This document shows positions 17,023-26,331 of a DNA stretch of 64,000 nucleotides, piece by piece (the stretch's first letter is position 1; each line of letters begins with the position of its first letter). The position numbers and the translations under genes were made by a program. The stretch covers positions 105,250 through 169,249 of the forward strand of contig QXXC01000004.1 of NCBI GenBank assembly GCA_009911305.1. The letters run 5' to 3'. Under the pieces are notes generated by a model. It ran no database searches. It worked only from the letters and a program-made list of their open reading frames with translations, and was not told the origin of the DNA. Origin of the DNA: Clostridiaceae bacterium. GTDB taxonomy: Bacteria; Bacillota; Clostridia; Lachnospirales; Lachnospiraceae.

Positions 17023-17081
17023 TAAATGAAACCTTACATATTTTACGAAACCTCGCACATTTAACCGAAGTCTTACACATT
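17023..17081. repeat. Degenerate short tandem repeats in the argC-argJ gap
   Basis: Three imperfect units of about 19-20 bp (ATGAAACCTTACATATTTT, ACGAAACCTCGCACATTTAA, CCGAAGTCTTACACATTCA) run from the argJ leader into the argC stop codon. They are too diverged to fold strongly. Like the repeats at 14813-14917, they fill a gap between otherwise tightly packed genes. Confidence 0.6.
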
Positions 17082-18017
17082 CAGCCCCGTTGTCTCCTCA
17101 AATCCCAGCGCCAGATTCATATTTTGGACCGCCGCGCCGGAAGCGCCCTTGCCCAGATTGTCAAACAGGGCGGTTACCATGGTCTGATCCGCATGCCCGT
17201 TCACAATCAGGGCCAGGACATCGCTTCCGGCCATGCTCCCGGCCGCGATCATGCCCTCATAGCCAAAGGGATGAACCTTTACGAGCTTCTGCCCCTCATA
17301 CCATTCGGCCAGGCAGGCGCATAGGTCCGCAGCAGACGGACACCCGTTCAGCAAGCGGTTTTCAAACGTCACCGTCACAGCCATCCCCTTATAATAATCA
17401 TCCACCACCGGGCAGAAGGCCGGGGGACGGGAAAGCCCGCAGACAGCCTGCATCTCCGGCAGATGCTTGTGCTTTAAATTCAGCCCGTAGATGCGGGGCG
17501 AAAAATGGCTCTTTGGCTTTTCCTCTGACTCATACTCCGCAATCATCTTTTTGCCGCCGCCGGAATAGCCGGTCAGGGAAAACGCGGACAGCGGATAGTC
17601 CGCCGGCACAATTCCCTTTTGCACCAGAGGGTACACGGCGGTGATAAAGCCCGTGGCATGGCAGCCGGGATTGGCGATCCGCTTTGACTCCCTTATCCTC
17701 TCCCGGTACGTCTGTGAAAGCTCCGCCAGGCCGTACGCCCAGCCCGCCGCCGTCCGGTGCGCCGTGGAAGCGTCGATAACGCGAACCGTCTCCCGCTCCA
17801 CAAGCGACACGGCCTCCACAGCGGCCGCGTCGGGAAGGCAGAGAAAAACCAGATCCGCCTCATTGATAAGCTTTTTCCGCTCATCCGTATCCTTGCGCTT
17901 TTCCTCATCAATCAGGAGCAGCCGGATATCGTCCCGCGCCGCCAGGCGATCGTATATCTGGAGGCCCGTTGTGCCTTCCTTCCCGTCAATATAAATCTTT
18001 GGTTTTTCTGCCGTCAC
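17073..18017 (-). CDS. argC: N-acetyl-gamma-glutamyl-phosphate reductase, type 2
   Basis: It reduces N-acetylglutamyl phosphate to the semialdehyde using NADPH. The short type-2 form (about 314 aa) begins with IYIDGKEGTTGLQIYDRL and has the catalytic cysteine in IANPGCHATGF. The reading frame opens at a GTG three codons earlier, but that GTG sits on the GGAGGA Shine-Dalgarno. The second GTG, used here, is properly spaced. The argH stop codon lies within this ribosome-binding site, so the two genes are likely translationally coupled. Confidence 0.92.
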   Translation of the reverse strand: MTAEKPKIYIDGKEGTTGLQIYDRLAARDDIRLLLIDEEKRKDTDERKKLINEADLVFLCLPDAAAVEAVSLVERETVRVIDASTAHRTAAGWAYGLAELSQTYRERIRESKRIANPGCHATGFITAVYPLVQKGIVPADYPLSAFSLTGYSGGGKKMIAEYESEEKPKSHFSPRIYGLNLKHKHLPEMQAVCGLSRPPAFCPVVDDYYKGMAVTVTFENRLLNGCPSAADLCACLAEWYEGQKLVKVHPFGYEGMIAAGSMAGSDVLALIVNGHADQTMVTALFDNLGKGASGAAVQNMNLALGFEETTGLNV

Positions 18018-18022
18018 GGCCG

Positions 18023-19408
18023 TCACTCCTCCCGTTTTCCTATAAATGCCTCAATCGCCGCAATCTGGCGCGACACCTCCTCCGGGGCCGGCCCGCCGGG
18101 CGCCTTCCTGCCGCGCACGCACGTCTTTAAATCAATGGCCTCATACACATCCGCCTCAAACAGCTCCGAATGCGCCTGAAGCTCCGGAAGCGTCAGATCC
18201 GAGAGCGCGCAGTCGCGTTTCACACACTCTCCCACAAGCTGGCCCACAGTTTTGTAGGCGTCGCGGAACGGCATACCCTTTTTCGTCAGATAATCGGCGC
18301 AGTCCGTCGCATTGATAAAGCCTTTTAACGCCGCCCGCTCCATGTTATCCTTCCGCAGTTCCATGGTGGCAAACATCGGCGTAAGGACGCGCAGGCACTG
18401 CTTTACCGTATCGATCGCGTCAAAGACCGCCTCCTTGTCCTCCTGCATATCCTTATTATATGCCAGCGGAAGCCCCTTTAACGCGGTGAGTAAGGTAAAA
18501 AGGGAACCGTAGACGCGCCCCGTCTTGCCGCGCACCAGCTCGCACACATCCGGGTTCTTCTTCTGCGGCATGATCGACGATCCCGTGGAAAATGCGTCAT
18601 CCAGCTCCACAAACTTAAACTCCCACGAGCACCACGCGATGATCTCCTCCGAAAAACGCGACAGATGCATCATCAGGATCGAGAGCGCCGAGCAGAGCTC
18701 CACGCAGTAATCGCGGTCCGACACGCCGTCCAGCGAATTATCCGTTATCCGCGCAAAGCCCAGCCTCTCCCTCACAAAATCGCGGTCAATGGGGTACGTG
18801 GTGGAGGCCAGCGCGCCGGAGCCGAGCGGCATATCGTCCATGCCCTCCAGGCAGTTTTCCAGGCGGATCACGTCGCGCTTCATCATATTGGCATAGGCCA
18901 TCATATAGTGGCCAAAGGTCACCGGCTGCGCGCGCTGCAGATGCGTATAGCCCGGCATCACGGTCTCCGTGTTCTTCTTCGCGCTCCCGCACAGAGCCTT
19001 CATAAACTGCAGCACCTGCCCCTTAATGGCTGCAATCTCTTTTTTCACATACATGCGCAGATCCAGCGCCACCTGATCGTTTCTTGAGCGGGCCGTGTGG
19101 AGACGCTTGCCCGCGTCCCCAATCCGTTCCGTCAGGATATGCTCCACATTCATGTGGATGTCCTCATAATCCTGCGAAAATTCAATCGTCCCGTTCTCAA
19201 TATCCTGCAGAATACCCTGCAGCCCCTCTGTAATCCGATCCGCCTCATCCTGCGCGATAATCCCCTGCTTTCCCAGCATGGCCGCATGGGCCATGGAACC
19301 GGTGATATCCTCCTTATACAGACGGCAGTCAAAGGATATGGAGGAATTAAAATCATTTACTTCCAGATCCGTCTCTTTCCCGAAACGGCCTGCCCACAGC
19401 TTTGCCAT
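18023..19408 (-). CDS. argH: Argininosuccinate lyase
   Basis: It splits argininosuccinate into arginine and fumarate, the last step of the pathway. The signature GSSIMPQKKNPD is present, together with HTARSRNDQVA and PGYTHLQRAQPV of the fumarase/aspartase superfamily. At 461 aa it has normal length. AAAGGAG precedes the ATG. It follows argG after about 110 nt and is the second gene of the operon. Confidence 0.97.
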   Translation of the reverse strand: MAKLWAGRFGKETDLEVNDFNSSISFDCRLYKEDITGSMAHAAMLGKQGIIAQDEADRITEGLQGILQDIENGTIEFSQDYEDIHMNVEHILTERIGDAGKRLHTARSRNDQVALDLRMYVKKEIAAIKGQVLQFMKALCGSAKKNTETVMPGYTHLQRAQPVTFGHYMMAYANMMKRDVIRLENCLEGMDDMPLGSGALASTTYPIDRDFVRERLGFARITDNSLDGVSDRDYCVELCSALSILMMHLSRFSEEIIAWCSWEFKFVELDDAFSTGSSIMPQKKNPDVCELVRGKTGRVYGSLFTLLTALKGLPLAYNKDMQEDKEAVFDAIDTVKQCLRVLTPMFATMELRKDNMERAALKGFINATDCADYLTKKGMPFRDAYKTVGQLVGECVKRDCALSDLTLPELQAHSELFEADVYEAIDLKTCVRGRKAPGGPAPEEVSRQIAAIEAFIGKREE

Positions 19409-19517
19409 TTATCTTTACTCCTTTACCCTGTCCTGTTCCATCGATTCTTTATGCCTCCCGCAAACGCCGTGCTCACAAAAAGTCCCGCGCTGCCCGGCAT
19501 AGGAACCGCAACCGCAG

Positions 19518-20768
19518 CTATTCCACACTCGGGAAATGCGTTCCCGTCTTCGCAGCCAGCGCCTGATCGTTCAGCGCGCGCACTTTGATCGGGAGGCCGA
19601 ACAGGTTTATAAAGCCCGCGGAATCCGCCTGATTGTAGCACTCGTCCTCATCAAAGGTCGCCATGTCAGCCGAGTATAAGCTGTACGGGGAAGTAACCGA
19701 AGCCGGAATCATATTTCCCTTATAAAGCTTCAGCTTCACATCGCCTGTCACCGTCTCCTGTGTGGAATCCACAAAAGCACTCATCGCCTTTCGGAGCGGC
19801 GTATACCACTGTCCGTTGTATACCAGATCCGCAAACTTTAACGCAAGCTGCTGCTTATAGTGCTGCGTCTCCTTATCCAGCGTGATCTCCTCCAGCTTCT
19901 CATGCGCCTTATAGAGAATGGAGCCGCCCGGCGTTTCATACACGCCGCGGCTCTTCATACCCACCAGACGGTTTTCCACCAGATCCAGAATCCCGCAGCC
20001 GTTCTCTCCCCCGAGCTTATTCAGAACCTCCAGAATCTCCATGCAGCCCATCTCTTTGCCGTCCAGACTTGTGGGAACGCCCTTTTCAAAATGAATGGTC
20101 ACATAGGTCGGCTGATCCGGGGCCATCTCCGGGGAAACGCCCAGCTCCAGAAAGCCCGGACGGCTGATCGGCGCCTCATTCGCCGGATCCTCCAGATCCA
20201 GCCCCTCATGGGACAGATGCCACAGGTTCTTATCCTTGGAATAATTCGTCTCCTTTGTGATCTTTAACGGAATCTTGTGCTCCTCGGCGTAAGCAATCTC
20301 CTTCTCCCGGGAATTCAGCTCCCAGAACCTCCACGGCGCGATCACATCCATCTGCGGCGCAAACGCCTTGATCGCCAGCTCAAAACGCACCTGATCATTT
20401 CCCTTGCCTGTGCAGCCGTGGCAGATCGCGTCCGCGCCCTCTTTCTTGGCGATCTCCACAATGCGCTTTGCGATGATCGGACGCGCAAAGGAGGTTCCCA
20501 GAAGGTAGTGCTCATACGCCGCGCCTGCCTTCATGGTCGGAATAATATAGTCCTCCACAAATTCCTTCTTCAAATCTTCAATATATAACTTAGACGCGCC
20601 TGTTTTAAGCGCTTTCTCCTCCAGCCCTTCCAGCTCCGCTCCCTGCCCTACATCCGCAGAAACCGCGATCACCTCGCACCCGTAATTCTCCTTCAGCCAC
20701 GGGATCAGCACCGAAGTGTCCAGACCGCCCGAGTATGCAAGCACGATTTTATTGTATTTCTTTTCCAT
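19518..20768 (-). CDS. argG: Argininosuccinate synthase
   Basis: This enzyme joins citrulline and aspartate with ATP. The N-terminal ATP loop [14 protein letters not shown] is intact, followed by [13 protein letters not shown] and the substrate-site region [10 protein letters not shown]. The length of 416 aa is in the usual range of type-1 enzymes. It is the first gene of the arginine operon, with GGAGGAGAATC before the ATG, a hairpin in the leader and a promoter overlapped by ARG-box-like sequences. Putting argG and argH first means the last two reactions are transcribed first. Confidence 0.97.
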   Translation of the reverse strand: MEKKYNKIVLAYSGGLDTSVLIPWLKENYGCEVIAVSADVGQGAELEGLEEKALKTGASKLYIEDLKKEFVEDYIIPTMKAGAAYEHYLLGTSFARPIIAKRIVEIAKKEGADAICHGCTGKGNDQVRFELAIKAFAPQMDVIAPWRFWELNSREKEIAYAEEHKIPLKITKETNYSKDKNLWHLSHEGLDLEDPANEAPISRPGFLELGVSPEMAPDQPTYVTIHFEKGVPTSLDGKEMGCMEILEVLNKLGGENGCGILDLVENRLVGMKSRGVYETPGGSILYKAHEKLEEITLDKETQHYKQQLALKFADLVYNGQWYTPLRKAMSAFVDSTQETVTGDVKLKLYKGNMIPASVTSPYSLYSADMATFDEDECYNQADSAGFINLFGLPIKVRALNDQALAAKTGTHFPSVE

Positions 20769-20813
20769 AATGATTCTCCTCCGATTGTTTCTTCCTTCGC
20801 CATATGCGCTATA

Positions 20814-20870
20814 TCAATTTCAGAAAACAGCGGCAGCCCATTCTGTCTGAAAATGGGCTGCTCTGAAATT
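20814..20870 (-). promoter_or_regulatory. Leader hairpin upstream of argG
   Basis: In the leader, AATTTCAGA pairs with TCTGAAATT and an inner stem AGCAGCCCATT pairs with AATGGGCTGC, with a loop TTCAGACAG that repeats the outer CAGA motif. There is no U-run, so it is not a plain terminator. It may stabilise the long operon mRNA or serve as a second control point. Confidence 0.6.
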
Positions 20871-20905
20871 GGCATAATTATACCTCATTAAGAATAATTA
20901 TGCAA
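20871..20905 (-). promoter_or_regulatory. argG operon promoter with paired ARG-box-like sites
   Basis: TTGCAT (20900-20905) and TATAAT (20877-20882) are 17 bp apart. One box (20891-20904, AGAATAATTATGCA) matches the ArgR consensus TGAATWWWWATTCA at 12 of 14 positions and covers the -35. A weaker box (20871-20884) covers the -10. Their centres are 20 bp apart, close to the 21 bp of paired ARG boxes in Escherichia coli. Repression by ArgR with arginine is inferred; argR is not in the window. Confidence 0.75.
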
Positions 20906-20934
20906 TACCTTTTTTTATTTTTCTGACACGCTCT

Positions 20935-21133
20935 AAATGGGACACCGGCCTTCAAATGATATGGTATTCTGTATAAAGCTTCCGACGGTACTTTTCGTCC
21001 TGCAATATCTGGTGAGCGGCCGTCTTCCTCTCCGGTTTAAGACAACCTCCTCCGGAAAACACAGCTCTCCGCCCCGCAGTGCGCGCAGCTCGATTCCGCT
21101 TCGCTCCATCTCGCTCGCAGGCATTCGCCCTAT
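20935..21133. other. Region between arg and mgl units without a recognised gene
   Basis: Reading frames are open on the minus strand through this stretch, but none starts with a good ribosome-binding site and none matches a known family. The GC-rich stretch 21085-21125 has an imperfect dyad around GAGCGAGATGGAGCG. The left edge carries the AGAGCGTGTCAGAA motif that recurs at gene ends. It may be a dispersed repeat or a gene remnant. Confidence 0.4.
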
Positions 21134-21198
21134 GAAAAAATCCAGCCAAAAACCGGCTTTTGTGCAAGCACAACGCCGGCTTCCGACTGGATTTTTTC
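21134..21198 (-). terminator. Terminator of the mglBAC operon
   Basis: The arms GAAAAAATCCAG / CTGGATTTTTTC enclose an inner GCCGG / CCGGC stem. On the minus strand the structure ends in GGATTTTTTC, 11 nt after the mglC stop. The A-rich opposite arm makes it symmetrical, so it could also stop transcription from the other side. Confidence 0.8.
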
Positions 21199-21208
21199 GC
21201 ACTGCTCA

Positions 21209-22201
21209 TTACTTTTTCGCAATGTATTTCCGTATATCCAAAGCAATCGCCACTACAATTACAATACCCTGTGCGATAAACTGGTAGTTCGGGTCAATTC
21301 CCAAAAACTGCAGGCAGGTCTTTAACAGCTCAAATACCAGCACGCCGATTACAATCCCGGATACGCGTCCGATACCGCCGTTTACGGATACGCCGCCGAT
21401 TGTACAGGCTGCGATGGCCTCCAGCTCATAACCGCTTCCGGTATTTACGCCCGCGCCGCCGGATTTTGCGCCCAGCAGGAAACCTGCGATCGCATACAGC
21501 GCCGCTGCTGTTACATAGATAATGATCTTCGTCTTCTTCACATTCACGCCCGCCACCTCAGCAGCCGCTTCGTTGCCGCCGATGGCGTACATGTACTTTC
21601 CGTGGCGTGTATAATTATATACAAACCACATGATCAGGCCAATCACAATCGCGATGATGAACAGATACGGGATCCCCAGAAAGTTTCCGTTGGCAATGTT
21701 TGTGTAATCACTGCGGTAGCCGCCTAACGGCACGGATTTCGTATATACAAGGTTGATGCCGTACACGATCATCTGCATGCCCAGGGTGCCGATGAAAGCC
21801 GGTACGCTTAAGTAGGCGATCACAATACCGTTGATCAGGCCAAAGATACAGCACACGCCGACGCAGATTAACAGAATCAGCCATACGTTTAATTCCGGAA
21901 AATTCTTGGTCAGCTCAAAACGGCCGCTGTAGTCTGCTCTCTGGAGCAGGGTTCCGGCCACACAGGCGGCAAGGCCCACCGCGCGTCCGGCGGAGAGGTC
22001 GGTTCCCTTTGTGATCAGACATCCCGATACGCCGACTGCGATGATGAACCGGCAGGCCACGTTGATGGAGATGTTGCTAAAGTTAGGGATGCTGAAGAAA
22101 TTCTCCTTGGTCACTCCCACGAAGAGCACCATGAGAAGAATCAGTATAATAATGCCATTGTTGATCAATATGTCTTTTACATTGACTTTCTTGCTATCCA
22201 T
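21209..22201 (-). CDS. mglC: Galactose/methylgalactoside ABC transporter permease
   Basis: This is the membrane channel subunit of a ribose/galactose-type importer. The 330-aa protein has about nine to ten hydrophobic segments and typical permease motifs (ITKGTDLSAGRAVGLAACVAGT; GGNEAAAEVAGVNVKKTK, the loop that contacts the ATPase). An upstream frame adds 33 codons overlapping mglA, but the start chosen here follows GGAGGAAG and leaves 17 nt after the mglA stop. It is the last gene of mglBAC and is followed at once by a terminator. Confidence 0.93.
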   Translation of the reverse strand: MDSKKVNVKDILINNGIIILILLMVLFVGVTKENFFSIPNFSNISINVACRFIIAVGVSGCLITKGTDLSAGRAVGLAACVAGTLLQRADYSGRFELTKNFPELNVWLILLICVGVCCIFGLINGIVIAYLSVPAFIGTLGMQMIVYGINLVYTKSVPLGGYRSDYTNIANGNFLGIPYLFIIAIVIGLIMWFVYNYTRHGKYMYAIGGNEAAAEVAGVNVKKTKIIIYVTAAALYAIAGFLLGAKSGGAGVNTGSGYELEAIAACTIGGVSVNGGIGRVSGIVIGVLVFELLKTCLQFLGIDPNYQFIAQGIVIVVAIALDIRKYIAKK

Positions 22202-22218
22202 TTTCTCTTCCTCCTGTC

Positions 22219-23727
22219 CTAGAACTGCGTTGCGTAGCTCATGATACGCTCCTGTGTTGCCTCTTCGCCCTGCACCTCGCCCGTGATATGGCCGTTGCAC
22301 ATAACGAGAATCCGGTTGGACATTCCGATCAGCTCCGGCATCTCGGAGGAAATCATGATAATGCCCTTGCCCTGCTTGGCCAGATCGATCATGATCTGGT
22401 AAATCTCGTATTTCGCTCCAACGTCGATACCGCGGGTCGGCTCATCCAGAATCAGGATATCCGGATTGTTTGCCAGCCATCTGGAGATCAGAACCTTCTG
22501 CTGGTTGCCGCCTGACAGGGACTGGATCAGCGTCTTGCTGCTGGGCGTCTTGATGGAGAGCTTCGCCACATTCTCCTGAACCAGGGTTTCGATCTTGCCC
22601 TTATTCAGCTTCACTCCCATCTCCAGATACTGATCCAGCGAGGAAATGGATACGTTATCCGCAATGGATAAGCATCCCAGAATACCGGTTCCGCGCCGAT
22701 CCTCGGTGATCATGCCGATCCCGCCGCGGATCGCATCCTGCGGACGCCTGATATTCATCTTCTGCCCTTTGATGTACACCTCTCCCTTTGTGATATGCCG
22801 GATGCCGAAAATGGCTTCCATAAGCTCCGTCCTCTGCGCGCCTACCAGGCCGCCGAAGCCCAGAATCTCGCCGCTGCGAAGCTGGAAGGAACAGTCCTGG
22901 AAGGAACGGGCGTGAATGCTTGAGTAATCGCGCACATCGAGCAGAACCTCGCCCGCCTGGGCGTCGTTCTTGGGCGGGTAGATGTTCGTCAGCTCACGGC
23001 CCACCATCTGTTTTACTATCTCATCATCCGTGATATCCGCCATATTCCAGGAACCTACATATGTGCCGTCGCGCATGATCGTGATATCATCGCAGATCTC
23101 CCGGATCTCAGCCATCTTATGGGAAATATAAATGAGGGAAACGCCTCTTGCTTTCAGATCCCGGATAATGCGGAACAGCGCTTCCACCTCATTGTCTGTC
23201 AGGGAGGACGTCGGCTCATCCAGAATCACGACTCTGGCCTGAAGGGAGACGGCTTTTGCAATCTCAACGGACTGCATCTGCGCAATGGACATGGTTCCCA
23301 GCTTTGCCCTTGGATTGTACGGCATCTTTACGTCATTCAGCCATTTCTCCGTTTCCTCAAACATCTTTTTGTGGTCCACCATCTTCAAAGGGCCGATGCT
23401 TTTCATCGGATAACGGCCGGCGTACATGTTCTCTGCCACCGTTCTCTCAGGTATCGGCTGCAGCTCCTGATGTACCATGGCCATCCCTTTTTGAAGGGCC
23501 TCATCCGGATTGTGGATCTCCACCTTTTCCCCGTCCAGGTAAACCTCGCCCTCGTCCATGTGGTAAATGCCGAAAAGACATTTCATCAGGGTGGATTTTC
23601 CCGCGCCGTTTTCACCCATGAGCGCATGAACCGTACCAGGACGGACCTTTAAATTGATCCCATCCAGGGCTTTCACGCCGGGGAAGCTTTTGGAAACCCC
23701 GCGCATTTCCAGTCTGTACTCTGCCAT
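22219..23727 (-). CDS. mglA: Galactose/methylgalactoside ABC transporter ATP-binding protein
   Basis: This is a double-ATPase importer subunit of about 502 aa. The first half has Walker A GENGAGKSTLMKC, signature and Walker B (VVILDEPTSSLTDNE). The second half has an altered Walker A region (GGLVGAQRTELMEAIFG), as is usual in this family, signature LSGGNQQKVLISRWL and Walker B ILILDEPTRGIDVGAK. The chosen start has AAAGGAG upstream; the frame is open 15 codons further. Between it and mglB lies a GC-rich hairpin that may lower its expression relative to the binding protein. Confidence 0.94.
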   Translation of the reverse strand: MAEYRLEMRGVSKSFPGVKALDGINLKVRPGTVHALMGENGAGKSTLMKCLFGIYHMDEGEVYLDGEKVEIHNPDEALQKGMAMVHQELQPIPERTVAENMYAGRYPMKSIGPLKMVDHKKMFEETEKWLNDVKMPYNPRAKLGTMSIAQMQSVEIAKAVSLQARVVILDEPTSSLTDNEVEALFRIIRDLKARGVSLIYISHKMAEIREICDDITIMRDGTYVGSWNMADITDDEIVKQMVGRELTNIYPPKNDAQAGEVLLDVRDYSSIHARSFQDCSFQLRSGEILGFGGLVGAQRTELMEAIFGIRHITKGEVYIKGQKMNIRRPQDAIRGGIGMITEDRRGTGILGCLSIADNVSISSLDQYLEMGVKLNKGKIETLVQENVAKLSIKTPSSKTLIQSLSGGNQQKVLISRWLANNPDILILDEPTRGIDVGAKYEIYQIMIDLAKQGKGIIMISSEMPELIGMSNRILVMCNGHITGEVQGEEATQERIMSYATQF

Positions 23728-23750
23728 CCCATTCTCTCCTTTCATAAAAT

Positions 23751-23777
23751 CGGGTGTGCCTTTTGAGGACACACCCG
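23751..23777 (-). terminator. Intra-operon hairpin between mglB and mglA
   Basis: CGGGTGTG pairs with CACACCCG around an 11-nt loop and is followed on the minus strand by ATTTT. It lies in the short gap after mglB. Such hairpins commonly protect the binding-protein mRNA and reduce read-through to the ATPase and permease genes. Confidence 0.65.
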
Positions 23778-23811
23778 ACGTTTTTTTGTCTATTTCCCGC
23801 CCTGCGGATGA

Positions 23812-24957
23812 TTATTTGATCAGTTCGAGAATCTCTGCTGCGTTCTCAGTCGTAACCTTTACATAGTCAACCATGTATACTTTCTCAACGTCCTTGCCGT
23901 TTACAAAGTCAAGGGCAACATCAGCCGCCGTGTGGGCCTGGCCAAAGTAATCGTTGAATACCGTACCGGTCATCTTGTCGTTCATAACGTTCTCAACAGC
24001 CTCAACGAGAGCGTCCACGCCTACCAGATAAATGTCCTCATTTACCTTTCTTCCGGCTGCCTCGATTGCCTGCAGAGCGCCCAGCGCCATAGCATCGTTG
24101 TTGCAGAATACAACGTCGATCTTTGCGCCGTGCTGTGATAATGCGTTGGCGGTGATCTCCTGGCCCTTGGTCTGATCCCAGTCGCCGCGCATCTTAACAA
24201 GCTCTTCTACCTCAACGCCTGCCGCTGTTAAGGCTTCGATCGATTTCTCGGTTCTGTACTGAGCGTCTACATTCTCCGGATCGCCCTGTACCATGATGTA
24301 GCGAACCACGCCGTCGCCGTCCGCGTCGCCCTTGTTCTCAAGCTCCGCGATCTCCTCGCCCTGGAAGGTTCCGGACTGTCTGGCATCCGCGCCTACATAG
24401 GTAGCCTTGATTCCGCCGTCTACCCATGCCTGCTCTCTCTCTGCCTCCGGCTCACGGTTGATGTAAACTACCGGGATGTTGGCTGCCGCGCACTCCTCGG
24501 TAACGGTCGGCTCAGAGGAAGCCTGTACCAGGTTCACGATCAGAACATCACAGCCCTGTGTGATAAAGTTGCGGATCTGGTTCATCTGCTCGCCCTGGTC
24601 GTTCTTGCCGTCCATGATGGAGATGTTCTCCTTCTTAAGGCCAAGCTCATTTACTAAGTAATTCTCTAACTCTGTGCGGTAAAGAGTCATGAAGTTATCA
24701 GCAAACTGGTAAATGGAAATACCAACCTTGATCTCTGCCGGATCCTTTCCTTCCACGGCCTTCTCAACCGACTCCGCTGCTTCTGTAGCTGCATCGGCTG
24801 CATCGGCTGCTTCTTCTGCCTTTGTCTCCCCCTGCGCCGCTGCTGCTTCAGTCGGTGCGGGTGTCTCTGCCGGCTGGCTGCTTCCGCCGCCGCATGCCGT
24901 CATGGAAAGGGCCATCGCTGCTGCAAGGCTGACTGCCATCACTTTTCTCAGTTTCAT
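23812..24957 (-). CDS. mglB: Galactose/glucose-binding lipoprotein of ABC transporter
   Basis: This extracytoplasmic sugar-binding protein of about 381 aa feeds MglAC. A lipoprotein signal ends in LSMTAC, followed by a flexible Ala/Glu-rich linker of about 60 residues. The binding domain then carries the galactose-binding-protein features FFTNxx-like VVFCNNDAMALGA, VYINREPEAE and a calcium loop (DADGDGVVRY). The long upstream frame is rejected because the true start follows GGGAGG and begins the signal peptide. It has its own promoter region and is first of mglBAC. Binding of glucose or galactose is inferred from family residues. Confidence 0.94.
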   Translation of the reverse strand: MKLRKVMAVSLAAAMALSMTACGGGSSQPAETPAPTEAAAAQGETKAEEAADAADAATEAAESVEKAVEGKDPAEIKVGISIYQFADNFMTLYRTELENYLVNELGLKKENISIMDGKNDQGEQMNQIRNFITQGCDVLIVNLVQASSEPTVTEECAAANIPVVYINREPEAEREQAWVDGGIKATYVGADARQSGTFQGEEIAELENKGDADGDGVVRYIMVQGDPENVDAQYRTEKSIEALTAAGVEVEELVKMRGDWDQTKGQEITANALSQHGAKIDVVFCNNDAMALGALQAIEAAGRKVNEDIYLVGVDALVEAVENVMNDKMTGTVFNDYFGQAHTAADVALDFVNGKDVEKVYMVDYVKVTTENAAEILELIK

Positions 24958-24971
24958 AATAAATCCTCCCT

Positions 24972-25050
24972 TGTTTTGTTTGTTTTGTTTGTTTTGTCGG
25001 TTTTTATTCATCGACACGTCTATTATACTTTGATTTTTCGTGAATTTCCA
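24972..25050 (-). promoter_or_regulatory. mglB leader: short tandem repeat and likely promoter
   Basis: TATAAT (complement of 25022-25027) has a weak -35 candidate TGGAAA (25045-25050) 17 bp upstream. That weakness is consistent with a promoter needing an activator such as the AraC-type response regulator encoded upstream. Between it and the Shine-Dalgarno lies a run of AAACAAAACA-type repeats (24972-24997), which could change length by slippage. Confidence 0.55.
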
Positions 25051-25222
25051 TATGATTTTTTTCGCACTTTTATAAAATTTTTTCAGATTCAGGCGTTTGC
25101 AGGGATTTTTTTTGTAAGATCCTCCAAAAATCGTCAAATTTTACAGGAATGGCTGCGGGAGAGCCCGCGTGACATCTCCCTGCCCCGGCATGCGCCCCGC
25201 ACATTCACGATCGCCCTTCTGC

Positions 25223-26251
25223 CTACTTCAGATCCTCCGCAGTCACCGCCTCCTGCCCGCACTCATAATAAATGCCGTTCATAAGCTCCACCTGCCCATG
25301 CACATCCTGCCCCAGCGCCTCTGCGGCGGCGATCGCAAAGATTACCTCGGCATACTCCCCGATATCGCAGCGCACGGTTCCGAACAGCTTTCCCTTTTTT
25401 ACGCCCTCCAGGCCCTGCGGCGTGCCGTCAATGCCCACGATCCTCACAGGCCTGTCTTCTTCTGCGCGCTCGAGCGCATCGGCGGCCCCCAGGGCCATCT
25501 CGTCATTGTTGCAGATGACAAGCTCGATTTCTCCCGGAAATTCCTCAAGCCACTGCCCCATCAGGGCCGAGGCCTGGCTGCGATCCCAGTTGGCGATGCC
25601 GCCTGTGAGGCGTTCGATGGGAACCCCGCCGTCCTTTAGGGTCTGGACGGACCACTCGGTCCGGATTAAAGAGTCCTGGTGGCTGCTCTCGCCTTCCAGG
25701 AGGACATAGCTCACTCTCCCGTCCCCGTTCAAGTCAAGGGAGCGCGGATCCTCCCTCCAGGCGCTGACCAGAATGCCGCCCTGAAGCACGGCCGATTCCC
25801 TGGCGTTCTCCCCCACATAATAGAGGCGCTCCCAGCGCTTCATATCCTCCTCCACAGGCTCGCGGTTAAAAAATATCACCGGGGCGTCGGCATCCATGGC
25901 TTTGTTGATCACGTATGAAGCCGCGGAGCGATCCACCATGTTTACGCAGAGGGCGTCGCAGCCCAGGGAGAGAAAACGCTCTACCTGGCTGTTCTGCGTA
26001 TTCTGGTTTCCCTTGGGATCCGCCGTGTCCAGCACCACCCGGATTCCCGTCGCCTGTTCATACTCCTTCGCCTTATCCTCGAGCCGGGAACGGAGGCTGT
26101 TTATAAACGGATCATTGCCCCGGTAAAGGGCAATCCCGATCCGGATTTCCTTTATTTCGTCCTCCCTGTTCTGTGTCCGGCTCTGCCAGACAAGCGCGGC
26201 GGCCGCGAACGAAACGGCCGTCAGCGCCAGCACAGCGTATGTTTTCTTCAT
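25223..26251 (-). CDS. Membrane-anchored galactose-binding-protein paralogue
   Basis: This 342-aa protein resembles MglB: NQNTQNSQVERFLSLGCDALCVNMVD, VIFFNREPVEE, the calcium loop DLNGDGRVSY, and VICNNDEMALGAADAL. Unlike MglB, its N-terminus (KKTYAVLALTAVSFAAAALVW) is a single membrane segment without a lipobox cysteine, so it probably stays tethered by an uncleaved helix. It lies between mglB and a second anchored binding protein next to a sensor kinase. A sensory role for sugar, or a second transporter receptor, are both possible; I favour sensing. The chosen start is the methionine that opens the membrane segment. Confidence 0.82.
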   Translation of the reverse strand: MKKTYAVLALTAVSFAAAALVWQSRTQNREDEIKEIRIGIALYRGNDPFINSLRSRLEDKAKEYEQATGIRVVLDTADPKGNQNTQNSQVERFLSLGCDALCVNMVDRSAASYVINKAMDADAPVIFFNREPVEEDMKRWERLYYVGENARESAVLQGGILVSAWREDPRSLDLNGDGRVSYVLLEGESSHQDSLIRTEWSVQTLKDGGVPIERLTGGIANWDRSQASALMGQWLEEFPGEIELVICNNDEMALGAADALERAEEDRPVRIVGIDGTPQGLEGVKKGKLFGTVRCDIGEYAEVIFAIAAAEALGQDVHGQVELMNGIYYECGQEAVTAEDLK

Positions 26252-26331
26252 TCGTATCCTCCCCTTCAGGAAATCCGCGGCATCTCCCCTGCCGGACTGC
26301 GCGCGATCACCGGGCAGAGCCGGCCGTGTCT

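Noticed and set aside
20933..21209. Overlapping minus-strand frames of 85-89 codons after mglC
   Set aside because: They run through the terminator hairpin and lack start signals. They are recorded as a possible remnant region, not as genes.
24972..24997. AAACAAAACA-type tandem repeat as a phase-variable tract
   Set aside because: It lies in an untranslated leader with no evidence of length variation in a single sequence; it is mentioned under the mglB promoter only.
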